NCBI GenBank assembly: GCA_022340545.1
Contig: JAJDNV010000167.1
Span: forward strand, 1-38,158
Origin: Acidobacteriota bacterium
GTDB taxonomy: Bacteria; Acidobacteriota; Vicinamibacteria; Fen-336
Direction of reading: 5' to 3'
DNA: 38,158 nt
Part shown: positions 8,427 through 16,222 of the stretch, one piece after another
Position numbering within the stretch: the stretch's first letter is position 1
Layout: each line of letters begins with the position of its first letter
Notes under the pieces: model-generated
The model's input: only the letters and a program-made list of their open reading frames with translations
What the model was told of the DNA's origin: nothing
The model's database searches: none
Made by a program: the position numbers and the translations under genes

Positions 8427-10061
8427 ATGGGCTCCGACGACCTCTGGTACAAGGACGCGATCTTCTACGAGCTGCCGGTCAAGGCCTACTCCGACGCCAA
8501 CGGCGACGGCATCGGCGACTTCTCCGGCCTGACGGGCCGCCTCGACCACCTGCAGGATCTGGGTGTGGACTGCATCTGGGTGCTCCCCATGTACCCCTCC
8601 CCCTTCCGGGACGACGGCTACGACATCTCGGACTATTACGGCATCCATCCCAGCTACGGCAGTCTGGACGACTTCCGAGCCTTTCTGGACACCGCCCACG
8701 CCCGCGGGCTGAAGGTCCTCACCGAGCTCGTAGTCAACCACACGTCCGACGCGCACCCCTGGTTCGTGGAGGCGCGCAACAATCCCGACAGCCCTCGCCG
8801 GGACTGGTACGTCTGGAGCGACACCGACGACCGCTATCACGGGGTGCGCATCATCTTCAGCGACACCGAGCGCTCTAACTGGGCCTGGGACCCGGTCTCC
8901 AAGGCCCACTACTGGCACCGCTTCTTCAGCCACCAGCCGGACCTCAACTACGACAACCCCACGGTGCGCGAGGAGATGTGGAACATCATGAGGTTCTGGC
9001 TGGAGCTGGGCGTAGACGGCTTCAGGGTGGATGCCGTCCCCTACCTGATCGAGCGCGAGGGGACCTCGTGCGAGAACCTGCCCGAGACCCACGAGGTGCT
9101 CAAGTTCCTGCGGCGCCGCCTCGACGAGCACTTCCCGGGACGGGTGCTGCTGGCTGAGGCCAACATGTGGCCGGAGGACGTGCAGCCCTACTTCGCCGAG
9201 GGCGACGAGTTCCACATGGCCTTCCACTTCCCGATCATGCCGCGCATGTTCATGGCCCTGCGCCTCGAGGACCGCAAGCCACTCGAGGAGATCTTCGAGC
9301 GCACCCCGGCGATCCCCGACTCCTGCCAGTGGGCGCTCTTCCTGCGCAACCACGACGAGCTCACCCTGGAGATGGTCACCAACGTCGAGCGTGACTACAT
9401 GTACGAGCAGTACGCGCGCGACCCCGTGGCCCGCATCAACCTGGGCATACGGCATCGCCTGGCGCCGCTGCTGGAGGGCGACCGCCGTCGCATCGAGCTG
9501 ATGAACGGGCTCCTGATGTCGCTGCCCGGCACCCCCGTCCTCTACTATGGCGACGAGATCGGGATGGGCGACAACATCTACCTGGGCGACCGCAACGGCG
9601 TGCGGACCCCCATGCAATGGACCGGGGGCTGGAATGCCGGCTTCTCGACCGCGGACCCGGAGCGGCTCTACCAGCCGCTGATCCAGAACCCGGTATACGG
9701 GTACCAGGCTGTGAACGTGGAGTCGCAACGACGCCAGGAGAACTCGCTGCTCAACTGGATGAAGCGGCTGATCCGCGGGCGCAAGTCGACGCGCGTCTTC
9801 AGCCGCGGCGGCATCGAGTTTCTCCGCCCCGCCAACCACCGCGTGCTCGCCTACGTGCGCGCTCTGGACCACGAGAAGGTCCTGGTGGTCAACAACCTTT
9901 CGAGCACGGCCCAGGCGGTCGAGCTGGACCTGCGTGCGCTGGCCGGGGCTATCCCCATCGAGATGTTCGGCCGGAGCCTGTTCCCCCGAATCAACGAGTC
10001 CCCCTACGTCCTCACCCTTGGTCCGTATGACTTCTTCTGGTTCAGGCTGCGCTGGCTCTGA
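8427..10061 (+). CDS. treS: Trehalose synthase (GH13 maltose/trehalose isomerase)
   Basis: A 544-residue GH13 enzyme that interconverts maltose and trehalose by intramolecular transglucosylation. It opens with the TreS pattern WYKDAIFYELPVKAYSD and the region I box LTELVVNHTSDAHPWF. The catalytic triad is visible: nucleophile D202 in GFRVDAVPYL, acid/base E244 in LLAEANMWPED, and D310 in FLRNHDELTLEM. A C-terminal beta domain follows (about 460-544). Its length matches stand-alone TreS without a fused maltokinase, and no maltokinase gene is in the window. No clear Shine-Dalgarno precedes the ATG. It is the first gene of a three-gene operon; the next start is 9 bases after its stop. The linked glycosyltransferase and channel genes suggest compatible-solute metabolism. 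Confidence 0.93.
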   Translation: MGSDDLWYKDAIFYELPVKAYSDANGDGIGDFSGLTGRLDHLQDLGVDCIWVLPMYPSPFRDDGYDISDYYGIHPSYGSLDDFRAFLDTAHARGLKVLTELVVNHTSDAHPWFVEARNNPDSPRRDWYVWSDTDDRYHGVRIIFSDTERSNWAWDPVSKAHYWHRFFSHQPDLNYDNPTVREEMWNIMRFWLELGVDGFRVDAVPYLIEREGTSCENLPETHEVLKFLRRRLDEHFPGRVLLAEANMWPEDVQPYFAEGDEFHMAFHFPIMPRMFMALRLEDRKPLEEIFERTPAIPDSCQWALFLRNHDELTLEMVTNVERDYMYEQYARDPVARINLGIRHRLAPLLEGDRRRIELMNGLLMSLPGTPVLYYGDEIGMGDNIYLGDRNGVRTPMQWTGGWNAGFSTADPERLYQPLIQNPVYGYQAVNVESQRRQENSLLNWMKRLIRGRKSTRVFSRGGIEFLRPANHRVLAYVRALDHEKVLVVNNLSSTAQAVELDLRALAGAIPIEMFGRSLFPRINESPYVLTLGPYDFFWFRLRWL

Positions 10062-10070
10062 GCATCAGCC

Positions 10071-11345
10071 ATGAGTCCGCCGAGCATCCTCTCCGACGAT
10101 CTGCTCCGGCAGCTGATGGCGGTGGGCCAGGTCGACATCATGGTGGGCGTGCCGACGCTCAACAACGCGGCCACGGTGGGCGCGGTGGTGCAGGCCGCGC
10201 ACTTCGCGTTCGGCAACCACTTCGCCCGCGAGCGGACCGTGCTGATCAACTCCGACGGGGGCTCGAGCGACGGCACCCCCGACATCGTCCGCGAGGCCTC
10301 CCGGGTCGAGTCCGAGACGGTGCTGGCCGCGCACAGCCTGCGCACCCGGCACCGCATCAGTGCCCCCTACCACGGCGTGCCCGGCAAGGGGACCGCCCTG
10401 CGCACGCTCTTCGCGGCCGCCGATCTCCTGCAGGCCCGGGCGGTGGCGATCCTGGATCCGGAGATCACGAGCATCACCCCCGACGGCGTCTTCGCTCTGC
10501 TCGGACCCGTGCTCAGGGATGGTGTCGACTTCGTCTCGCCGGCCTACGCCCGTCACCCGCTGGACGGGCCCCTGGTGAGCCAGCTGGTGCGACCACTGTT
10601 CCGGGCCGCCTACGGGCGGCGCCTGCACGAGCCCATGGCCGCCGATCTCGGCTGCTCGGGCACCTTCGCCGCATCCTGCCTGGAAGAGGCGGTCTGGGAG
10701 AGCGACTTCGCCCGCTACGGCATCGACCTCTGGCTGTCCTGTGCCGCGGTGGCCGGCGGCTTCCGCATGGCCGAGGCCGCGCTCGGCCCGCGCACCCTCG
10801 GTCCTCGGGTCGCGCGCCCCGGCCTCCAGGAGCTGTTCCCGCAGGTCGTAGGGTCGCTGTTCTCCTGCCTGGAGATGCACGAGGCCTTCTGGGCCGGCCG
10901 CACGGGCTCGGAGGCGGTGCCCCTGCTGGGGGAGGCGCCGGCGGTCGCCGGCCCGGCACCGCCCGTCGAGCGCGCTTCGCTCATCGAGGCCTTTCGAACT
11001 GGCGTGACGGATCTTGGCCCCCTGTTGGAGCAGGTCCTCAGCCCCGAGACGCTGGAGGCGCTGCACGCACTGTCCCGGGCCGAGGGAGTGATCACGTATC
11101 CCGACAGGCTCTGGGTGGCCACGGTCATGGAGTTCGCCGCCGCCCACTACCGCGGGGTGATGCACCGCCAGCACCTGCTGCAGGCCCTGGTGCCCCTGTA
11201 CCTCGGCCGCCTCGCCGCGTTCCACGCCCGGGCGGAAGAGGTGGGGGTGGACGCGACCGAGCGGGCGCTGGAGGCTCTCGGCGAGTCGTTCGAAGAGGCC
11301 AAGCCCCACCTGCTGGGGCTGTGGAACAAGGAAGGCGGGAGGTGA
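10071..11345 (+). CDS. GT-A glycosyltransferase, GT81/glucosylglycerate-synthase-like
   Basis: A 424-residue retaining-type glycosyltransferase with a nucleotide-sugar domain. Early signatures are VGVPTLNNAATV (residues 25-36), VLINSDGGSSDGTPD (57-71), PGKGTALRTLF (104-114) and AILDPEITSI (127-135, at the usual metal-binding acidic position). The PGKG-T-ALR box and the overall size resemble glucosyl-3-phosphoglycerate and glucosylglycerate synthases. I therefore infer glucose transfer from an NDP-glucose to glycerate or phosphoglycerate, making an osmolyte. Mannosylglycerate-type synthesis is an alternative. It sits 9 bases after treS and 3 bases before the channel gene. Confidence 0.75.
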   Translation: MSPPSILSDDLLRQLMAVGQVDIMVGVPTLNNAATVGAVVQAAHFAFGNHFARERTVLINSDGGSSDGTPDIVREASRVESETVLAAHSLRTRHRISAPYHGVPGKGTALRTLFAAADLLQARAVAILDPEITSITPDGVFALLGPVLRDGVDFVSPAYARHPLDGPLVSQLVRPLFRAAYGRRLHEPMAADLGCSGTFAASCLEEAVWESDFARYGIDLWLSCAAVAGGFRMAEAALGPRTLGPRVARPGLQELFPQVVGSLFSCLEMHEAFWAGRTGSEAVPLLGEAPAVAGPAPPVERASLIEAFRTGVTDLGPLLEQVLSPETLEALHALSRAEGVITYPDRLWVATVMEFAAAHYRGVMHRQHLLQALVPLYLGRLAAFHARAEEVGVDATERALEALGESFEEAKPHLLGLWNKEGGR

Positions 11346-11348
11346 CGC

Positions 11349-12050
11349 ATGGCTGAGACGATCGCGGAGGCCCTTCGCCAGGCCTGGGAGAACTACCAGA
11401 CCGGGTTCGCGCGTTTTCTCCCGCGGATCCTGGTCACCCTCACGATCTTCGTCATCGGCTGGCTGCTGGCCTTCGTCTTCGGGTTCCTGACCCGCAAGGT
11501 GCTGGGCTGGCTACACCTCAACGCCCTCGCCGACCGCTCGGGCGCCGGGGAGGTGCTCAAGAACGCGGAGCTTCCCCCCGCGGACCGCGTCGCGGGTCGA
11601 CTGGTGTTCTGGCTCGTGTTCCTGGGCTTCCTGCTCTCCGGTCTGGACGCCCTGGGCTTCAAGGGGGTGGAGGGCCTGGTGGCGAGGTTTCTCCACTTCG
11701 TCCCCAACCTGCTGGTCGCAGTCGTGATCGTCGTCGTGGGCTTCGTGGCGTCGAACTTCCTCTGGCGCGCCACGCTGCTCGCGGCGTTCAATGCGCGGCT
11801 GCCCTCGGCACGCCTGCTCGGCAACGCGGTGCGCGTGCTCGTGATGATCCTCAGCGTCGCGATGGCCCTCGAGCAGATCGGGGTGGCGAAGGCGGTCGTG
11901 CTCACCGCCTTCGCCATCACCTTCGGAGCCGTGATGCTGGGCCTGGCCATCGCGTTCGGGATCGGGGGCGGCGGCCTGGCTCGGCGCATCCTGGAGCAGC
12001 AGTTCACGGAGCGCGACGGGACTGACACGAACGGCTCGTCCCACCTGTGA
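11349..12050 (+). CDS. Small MscS-related membrane protein (conserved TM-helix repeats)
   Basis: A 233-residue membrane protein with four to five hydrophobic helices. One is at about 25-47; a PADRVAGRLVFWLVFLGF helix and a FVPNLLVAVVIVVVGF helix follow in the middle; and a Gly/Ala-rich C-terminal helix (LGLAIAFGIGGGGLARR) resembles the pore helix of MscS. The protein ends just after this helix, so the cytoplasmic beta and alpha/beta domains of full MscS are missing. It fits the conserved TM-helix (PF05552-like) group, whose gating is not well defined. The ATG lies 3 bases after the glycosyltransferase stop and uses the GGGAGG inside that gene's end. I infer solute release or turgor sensing linked to the osmolyte genes. 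Confidence 0.75.
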   Translation: MAETIAEALRQAWENYQTGFARFLPRILVTLTIFVIGWLLAFVFGFLTRKVLGWLHLNALADRSGAGEVLKNAELPPADRVAGRLVFWLVFLGFLLSGLDALGFKGVEGLVARFLHFVPNLLVAVVIVVVGFVASNFLWRATLLAAFNARLPSARLLGNAVRVLVMILSVAMALEQIGVAKAVVLTAFAITFGAVMLGLAIAFGIGGGGLARRILEQQFTERDGTDTNGSSHL

Positions 12051-12078
12051 GCCCCACAGGCCGGGCCCGTCGGGGCGA

Positions 12079-12411
12079 CTACTTCTTGAGGCTCACCAGG
12101 TACGCGGCCAGGGCGTCCAGGTCTTCGTCGGAGATCTTGGACGCGGCGAAGGTGGGCATCATGCCCTTCTTGCCCGTCTTCGCAAACTGCTCCTTGGGCG
12201 TCCGGACCCATGCCTTGACTTCCTCGACGCTCCCGGCGGCGCCGTAGTTGTCCAGGGAGTTCTTCTTCTCGTTGTGACACATCTTGCACGCGGGCTTCGC
12301 CGACTCGAAGACGGTCTTTCCTTTCTCCAGCATCGCGGCGTCCTCGGCGGCGGCCACGCCGGCAAAGCTCAGGGCAACAGCAGACGCCAGCAGAACGGTG
12401 AGACGGGGCAT
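12079..12411 (-). CDS. Small periplasmic c-type cytochrome (class I)
   Basis: A 110-residue protein: signal peptide (residues 1-22, ending GVAAAE), one haem-binding CKMCH motif in the mature part, and a likely axial Met in KKGMMPTF. The C-terminal helix SDEDLDALAAYLVSL is the typical class I cytochrome c ending. Size and motif spacing fit a mono-haem electron carrier in the periplasm. The frame is open further upstream to about 12591, but an AGGAGGT Shine-Dalgarno just before the ATG at 12411 and the signal peptide fix the start. It is convergent with the mechanosensitive-type gene (28 bases apart). It has no redox partner gene in the window, so its role cannot be narrowed. Confidence 0.9.
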   Translation of the reverse strand: MPRLTVLLASAVALSFAGVAAAEDAAMLEKGKTVFESAKPACKMCHNEKKNSLDNYGAAGSVEEVKAWVRTPKEQFAKTGKKGMMPTFAASKISDEDLDALAAYLVSLKK

Positions 12412-12593
12412 CGCGGACCTCCTCTGGTCGACTCTGCGCGTGCTCCTGGCTCGTCGACCCTTCATGTTTGCCCCGATTCTACGTCGGTCGTCGAACGGGA
12501 CACGTAAAAGAATGCCTCGCCTGGCCGCCGATGGTAGCCTTCTCCCGAGCTGAGCCAGGTGGTTGTCCACTCCCTGGATCACCGGAGGCATGT

Positions 12594-12659
12594 ATGGTCA
12601 AGGTGCAGAGCCTGACCCGGCAGATCCACGCCCGGGTCGTGCGGACGGCGGGATCCTAG
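12594..12659 (+). CDS. Possible 21-residue leader peptide before the methyltransferase
   Basis: ATG at 12594 preceded by GGAGG with 6-base spacing. It encodes 21 residues (begins MVKVQSLTRQ, five arginines in total) and stops with TAG directly abutting the methyltransferase ATG. All but one of the sense codons end in G or C, as in the real genes here. It could be a small protein, a translational-coupling leader or chance. There is no homology I recognise. Confidence 0.3.
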   Translation: MVKVQSLTRQIHARVVRTAGS

Positions 12660-13337
12660 ATGGGCACCGAGCGACAGGACGTCGAGGCGGCCCGGGCCTT
12701 CTACGACCGCATCAGTCGCGTCTACGATGCCATCTCAGACGCCAGCGAGCACGCGAGCCGCGAGCGCGGCCTGGAGCTCCTCGCTCCCGCGGAGGGAGAG
12801 CAGATCCTGGAGGTCGGCTTCGGCACCGGCCAGGCCCTCGTCCCGCTGGCGCGGGCGGTGGGCTCCGCTGGCGGCGTGAGCGGGATCGATCTCTCCGAGG
12901 GCATGGCAATGGTGGCCCGTCGTCGGCTCGAGGACGCCGGCCTCGGCGATCGCGTCGAGCTGCGGGTGGGCGCGGCGCCCCCGCTGCCCTGGCCGGACTC
13001 CCGCTTCGACGCCGTGAGCATGAGCTTCACCCTGGAGCTGCTTCCCGACGACGTGATCCGCGAGCTCCTCGCGGAGACGCGCCGCGTGCTCCGGCCGGGG
13101 GGCCGGCTGGGTGTCGTCTCGATGGCCGTCAGTCCGCGGGGCAAGCCGGAGAGCGTCCTCACCCACACCTACAAGTGGCTTCACCGGCACTTCCCCCACA
13201 TCGTGGACTGCCGGCCCATCGACGCCTCGGCAGGAATCCGCGCCGCCGGTTTCGACCCGCGGCAGGTGATCGAGATGTCGATCTGGACCTTGCCCGTCGT
13301 GGCTCTGCTGGCAGTGCCAGCCCCAGGGCCCTCATAG
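12660..13337 (+). CDS. Class I SAM-dependent methyltransferase (UbiE-like)
   Basis: A 225-residue Rossmann-fold methyltransferase. SAM-binding motif I is EVGFGTG (residues 51-57), the ribose-binding acidic end of strand 2 is GIDLSEGM, and post-motif segments include FDAVSMSFTLELL and the VLRPGGRLGVVSM box typical of UbiE/COQ5 and related small-molecule methyltransferases. The N-terminal ARAFYDRISRVYD is also UbiE-like. The substrate is unknown; a quinone or lipid is possible but not shown. The start abuts the TAG of a possible leader ORF and has no strong Shine-Dalgarno of its own, so translational coupling is plausible. It is convergent with the GSP17M-like gene. Confidence 0.85.
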   Translation: MGTERQDVEAARAFYDRISRVYDAISDASEHASRERGLELLAPAEGEQILEVGFGTGQALVPLARAVGSAGGVSGIDLSEGMAMVARRRLEDAGLGDRVELRVGAAPPLPWPDSRFDAVSMSFTLELLPDDVIRELLAETRRVLRPGGRLGVVSMAVSPRGKPESVLTHTYKWLHRHFPHIVDCRPIDASAGIRAAGFDPRQVIEMSIWTLPVVALLAVPAPGPS

Positions 13338-13350
13338 CGCGAGGCCCTGG
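13323..13350. terminator. Bidirectional hairpin between the methyltransferase and GSP17M genes
   Basis: CCAGGGCC pairs perfectly with GGCCCTGG, extended by TC/GA across a single bulged C. The hairpin spans the methyltransferase stop and lies 18 bases past the end of the convergent stress gene. No U-tract, but the position between convergent genes supports terminator function. Confidence 0.5.
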
Positions 13351-13368
13351 CGCGCAGGTCGGCTCAGT

Positions 13369-13917
13369 CTACGCCGGGTAGACGCTCACTCGGGCCCCGG
13401 TAGGCTCCACGAGGGCCCGGGCCTCCTCCATCGCCGGCAGCGGACCAGACACGATCAGCAAGAACTCGTTGCCCCGCAGGGCGACCTCGAACTGGTGCAT
13501 GCCATCCTCGGGGACGCCGTTCGCGACCAGGGCCGCCCCGAGGGGGCTCAGATCGTGCACCATGGCGCCCGTCTCCAACGCCTCCACCAGCCAGCCCACG
13601 ACCGGACCCGCCATCAGCAACGGACCGAGGTGCGGGATGAAGAAGAAGCCCTCGCCGGTGAGGGCCGCCCACACGCCGCTCCAGAAGGCGCCGAAGCTGC
13701 CCCAGGCCTCGAAGCGGCGCCCCGCGGAGTAGTAGCCGTAGACGTTCGACTGGGTGTGGTAGTCCGCGCCCACCACGGACACCAGCCGAAGGGCAAAGTG
13801 CGAGCGCGCCAGCTCGTCGAGGGCCTTCTCCACCCCGAGGTGGCCACGGTGGACCGCCACCAGGGTTCCGCGCGCTGCGCTCGGGTGACCGCTGTCCAGG
13901 CGTTGAGCTGGCGTCAT
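13369..13917 (-). CDS. General stress protein 17M-like protein
   Basis: A 182-residue protein that follows the GSP17M/YflT-like pattern: an N-terminal alpha/beta part with GVEKALDELARSHFALRLVS and VVGADYHTQ, a Gly/Trp-rich amphipathic or membrane-associating middle (SFGAFWSGVWAALTGEGFFF then PLLMAGPVVGWLVEALE), and a C-terminal part ending in a FLLIVSG strand. Members are linked to general stress responses, but their activity is undefined. A GGGGAGG Shine-Dalgarno before the ATG at 13917 sets the start; the open frame continues upstream into the MFS gene on a wrong frame and is rejected. It follows the efflux operon by 104 bases and may be its last cistron. Confidence 0.75.
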   Translation of the reverse strand: MTPAQRLDSGHPSAARGTLVAVHRGHLGVEKALDELARSHFALRLVSVVGADYHTQSNVYGYYSAGRRFEAWGSFGAFWSGVWAALTGEGFFFIPHLGPLLMAGPVVGWLVEALETGAMVHDLSPLGAALVANGVPEDGMHQFEVALRGNEFLLIVSGPLPAMEEARALVEPTGARVSVYPA

Positions 13918-14021
13918 TGGAACCTCCCCTGGTGGTGCCGCGTGGCCAGGCGGGTGCCGCGGCGCGCCCAATCGTACAACAGAAGCCCTCATCGAAAGAG
14001 GAGCCCCCGCGGCAGAGGAGG

Positions 14022-15575
14022 TCAGTGGATCCCGGTCGGCCCGCGCCCGGTGCGCGGGGTCTTCATCAGGACGAGCAGCGGCAGCATCACCACGAACAGG
14101 GCCCCGAGCACCCGGAAGACGTCGTTGAAGGACAGCATGGCGGCCTGCCGCTGGACGAGGCCGACCAGGGCCGCCTGCGCCTGGCGCGTGGCCGTGACGA
14201 GGTCGGAGCCGCGAGCGAGGAAGGCGTCGCGTAGCTGCTCGAGGACGGCGCGGGTCTCGAGACTGTAGGGGTCGGCGTGGGCACCGAGGACATTGAAGAA
14301 GGTCTGCTGGCGCCGCGCGAGGAGCGTGGTCGCGGTGGCGATGCCCATGCTCCCGCCGATGTTTCGCATCAGGTTGAAGATGCTGGTCGCGTTCCCCATC
14401 TTCTCGCGCGGGATAGGGTCCATGGTGATCGTGGTCAAGGGCACGAAGAGCAGCGCGAGGGAGATCCCCTGCAGGAACTGCGGCCAGAAGACGTCCCAGT
14501 ATCCCGCGCTGAGATCGAGCGCTCCCAACCAGAAGAGCGTCACCGACCCGCCCACGACCCCGAGCGCGAGCAAACGACGCGCATCGATCCGGCCGAGCAG
14601 GATCCCCACGAGGGGCATGGCGAGAAACGAGCCGATGCCCCGGGGCGCGAGCGCGATCCCGGCCTGCAGCGCCGGGTAGCCCAGTAGCGTCTGGAGGAGG
14701 ATCGGGAGGAGCACCAGGCTGCCGAAGAGCACGAAACCCACCATCGTCATCAGGAAGACGCCGGTGGAGTAGGTCACGTTGCCGAAGGCGCGCAGGTCCA
14801 CCACCGGGTTGGCGACGCGCAGCTCGTGGACGAGAAAGGCCGCGAGGGCCACGGCGGAGACGACGGCGAGGCTGGTCATGAAGTCGGAGGCGAACCAGTC
14901 GTCCTCCTGGCCCTTGTCGAGGAGGATCTGGAGCGCGCCGATGCCCAGCGCGAGCAGGGAGATCCCCGTCCAGTCCACCCGCGTCGCCTGGCGGCGGATG
15001 TAGGAGGGGTCGAAGACGAAGAGCTTCATCATGACGAGGGCGACGATCCCGACCGGCAGGTTGATGTAGAACACCCACCGCCAGGAGTAGCTGTCGGTCA
15101 GCCAGCCGCCGAGCACGGGGCCAAGGATGGGGGCGACCACGATGCCGAGGCCCCAGAAGGCCATGGCCTTTCCCCGCTCCTCGGGGCGGAAGGCCTCGAG
15201 GAGCACCGCCTGCGAGAGGGGCTGGAGCGCGCCACCCGTCGCGCCCTGGATCACCCTGAACGTGATCAGGAGGGGGAGGCTGGGGGCCAGGCCGCACAGC
15301 AGCGAGGCGCTCGTGAAGCCCCCCACCGAGAGCATGAGCAGGCGCTTGCGGCCGAACTGGTTGGCGAGCCACCCGGCCAGCGGAAGGATGATCGCGTTCG
15401 CGACCAGATAGGAGGTGAGGGCCCAGGTCGACTCGTCGATCGTGGCGGAGAGGCTGCCCGCGATGTGGGGAAGCGAGACGTTCACGACCGTCGTGTCCAG
15501 CACCTCCATGAAGGTGGCGGACATGACGGAGACCGCGACGATCCACGGGTTGATGGCGGTCTCGTGGTCGGGCAC
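14022..15575 (-). CDS. emrB: DHA2-family multidrug efflux MFS transporter (EmrB-like)
   Basis: A 517-residue inner-membrane H+ antiporter with about 14 membrane segments. The DHA2/EmrB signature VLDTTVVNVSLPHIAG is near residues 20-35, motif A follows as GWLANQFGRKR, and motif C-like WRWVFYINLPVG is present. With EmrA-type and TolC-type proteins it should form a tripartite pump exporting hydrophobic compounds. I chose a GTG start at 15575, 5 bases after the kinase stop; this gives the family's usual length and N-terminus (PDHETAINPWIVAVSV). The frame stays open to 15932, but that extension is Arg/Pro-rich antisense-type translation over the kinase gene. It is the fourth gene of the operon. 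Confidence 0.9.
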   Translation of the reverse strand: MPDHETAINPWIVAVSVMSATFMEVLDTTVVNVSLPHIAGSLSATIDESTWALTSYLVANAIILPLAGWLANQFGRKRLLMLSVGGFTSASLLCGLAPSLPLLITFRVIQGATGGALQPLSQAVLLEAFRPEERGKAMAFWGLGIVVAPILGPVLGGWLTDSYSWRWVFYINLPVGIVALVMMKLFVFDPSYIRRQATRVDWTGISLLALGIGALQILLDKGQEDDWFASDFMTSLAVVSAVALAAFLVHELRVANPVVDLRAFGNVTYSTGVFLMTMVGFVLFGSLVLLPILLQTLLGYPALQAGIALAPRGIGSFLAMPLVGILLGRIDARRLLALGVVGGSVTLFWLGALDLSAGYWDVFWPQFLQGISLALLFVPLTTITMDPIPREKMGNATSIFNLMRNIGGSMGIATATTLLARRQQTFFNVLGAHADPYSLETRAVLEQLRDAFLARGSDLVTATRQAQAALVGLVQRQAAMLSFNDVFRVLGALFVVMLPLLVLMKTPRTGRGPTGIH

Positions 15576-15580
15576 GGAAC

Positions 15581-16222
15581 TCAGGCTTGGGGCCGCGGGA
15601 TGGCCGTCTCGAGGGCCGTCAGGATGGTGGCGACCGCCGCGTCCTCCCCGATCTCGGCGTTCACCATCAGGTGGTAGAGCCGGGGATCGAGCCAGCTCTC
15701 GCCGAAGTGGCGGCGGATGTAGGCGTTGCGCTTGCTGTCGGTCTCCTCCAAGGCCAGCTCCACGTCGGCGTCGGGGCCCAGGCGCGCCCGCAGGCGACGG
15801 AGGCGCTCCTCTCGCGGGGCGTGGACGAACAGCTGGAACACGTCGGACCGGCCCCGCAGGACGCACTGGCCGCCGCGCCCGACGATGACGCACTCCCCGA
15901 CCGTGGCCGCCTCCTCGATGATCCGCCGGCACAAGCGGGCCATGGCGTCGCCGTCCACCACCTGCGTCTCGTCCACGACCGACACCGCCTCGAAGCCCCC
16001 GTACCAGAGCGAGCGCCAGAGGCGCCTCACCCAGGGATCGACGTTCTCATCGAACTGCTCGGCCAGGTCGGGGTCGATGCGCGCCGCGGACGCGATCCGC
16101 TCGAGCAGGGTGCGGTCGAGGAGCTGATAGCCGAGGCGCCGGGCGAGCGCGGTCGCGATCGCGGCGCCGCCGCTCCCATACTCGCGGGCGACGGCCACGA
16201 CCCGGAAACGACTGGTGCTCAT
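15581..16222 (-). CDS. Cytidylate-kinase-like nucleotide kinase
   Basis: A 213-residue P-loop-type protein of the cytidylate kinase-like family (PF13189-like). It shows VVAVAREYGSGGAAIATALA near the N-terminus (GSGG at residues 16-19 in place of a classic Walker A), DRTLLERIA, and CVIVGRGGQCVL at 111-121, followed by VFQLFVHAPREERLRRL. These features are typical of this group, whose substrate is generally unknown. Its ATG overlaps the emrA stop by 4 bases, and emrB starts 5 bases after its own stop, so it is firmly embedded in the efflux operon. Nothing visible explains why a nucleotide-kinase-like protein should be made with a drug pump. Regulation or modification of a substrate is inference. 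Confidence 0.85.
   Translation of the reverse strand: MSTSRFRVVAVAREYGSGGAAIATALARRLGYQLLDRTLLERIASAARIDPDLAEQFDENVDPWVRRLWRSLWYGGFEAVSVVDETQVVDGDAMARLCRRIIEEAATVGECVIVGRGGQCVLRGRSDVFQLFVHAPREERLRRLRARLGPDADVELALEETDSKRNAYIRRHFGESWLDPRLYHLMVNAEIGEDAAVATILTALETAIPRPQA

Noticed and set aside
8280..9872. N-terminal extension of the Ca2+/H+ antiporter frame
   Set aside because: It would run antisense through treS; a strong Shine-Dalgarno and the family N-terminus place the start at 8279.
12412..12591. Upstream extension of the cytochrome c frame
   Set aside because: The signal peptide and Shine-Dalgarno place the start at 12411; the extension is Arg-rich and would bury the signal peptide.
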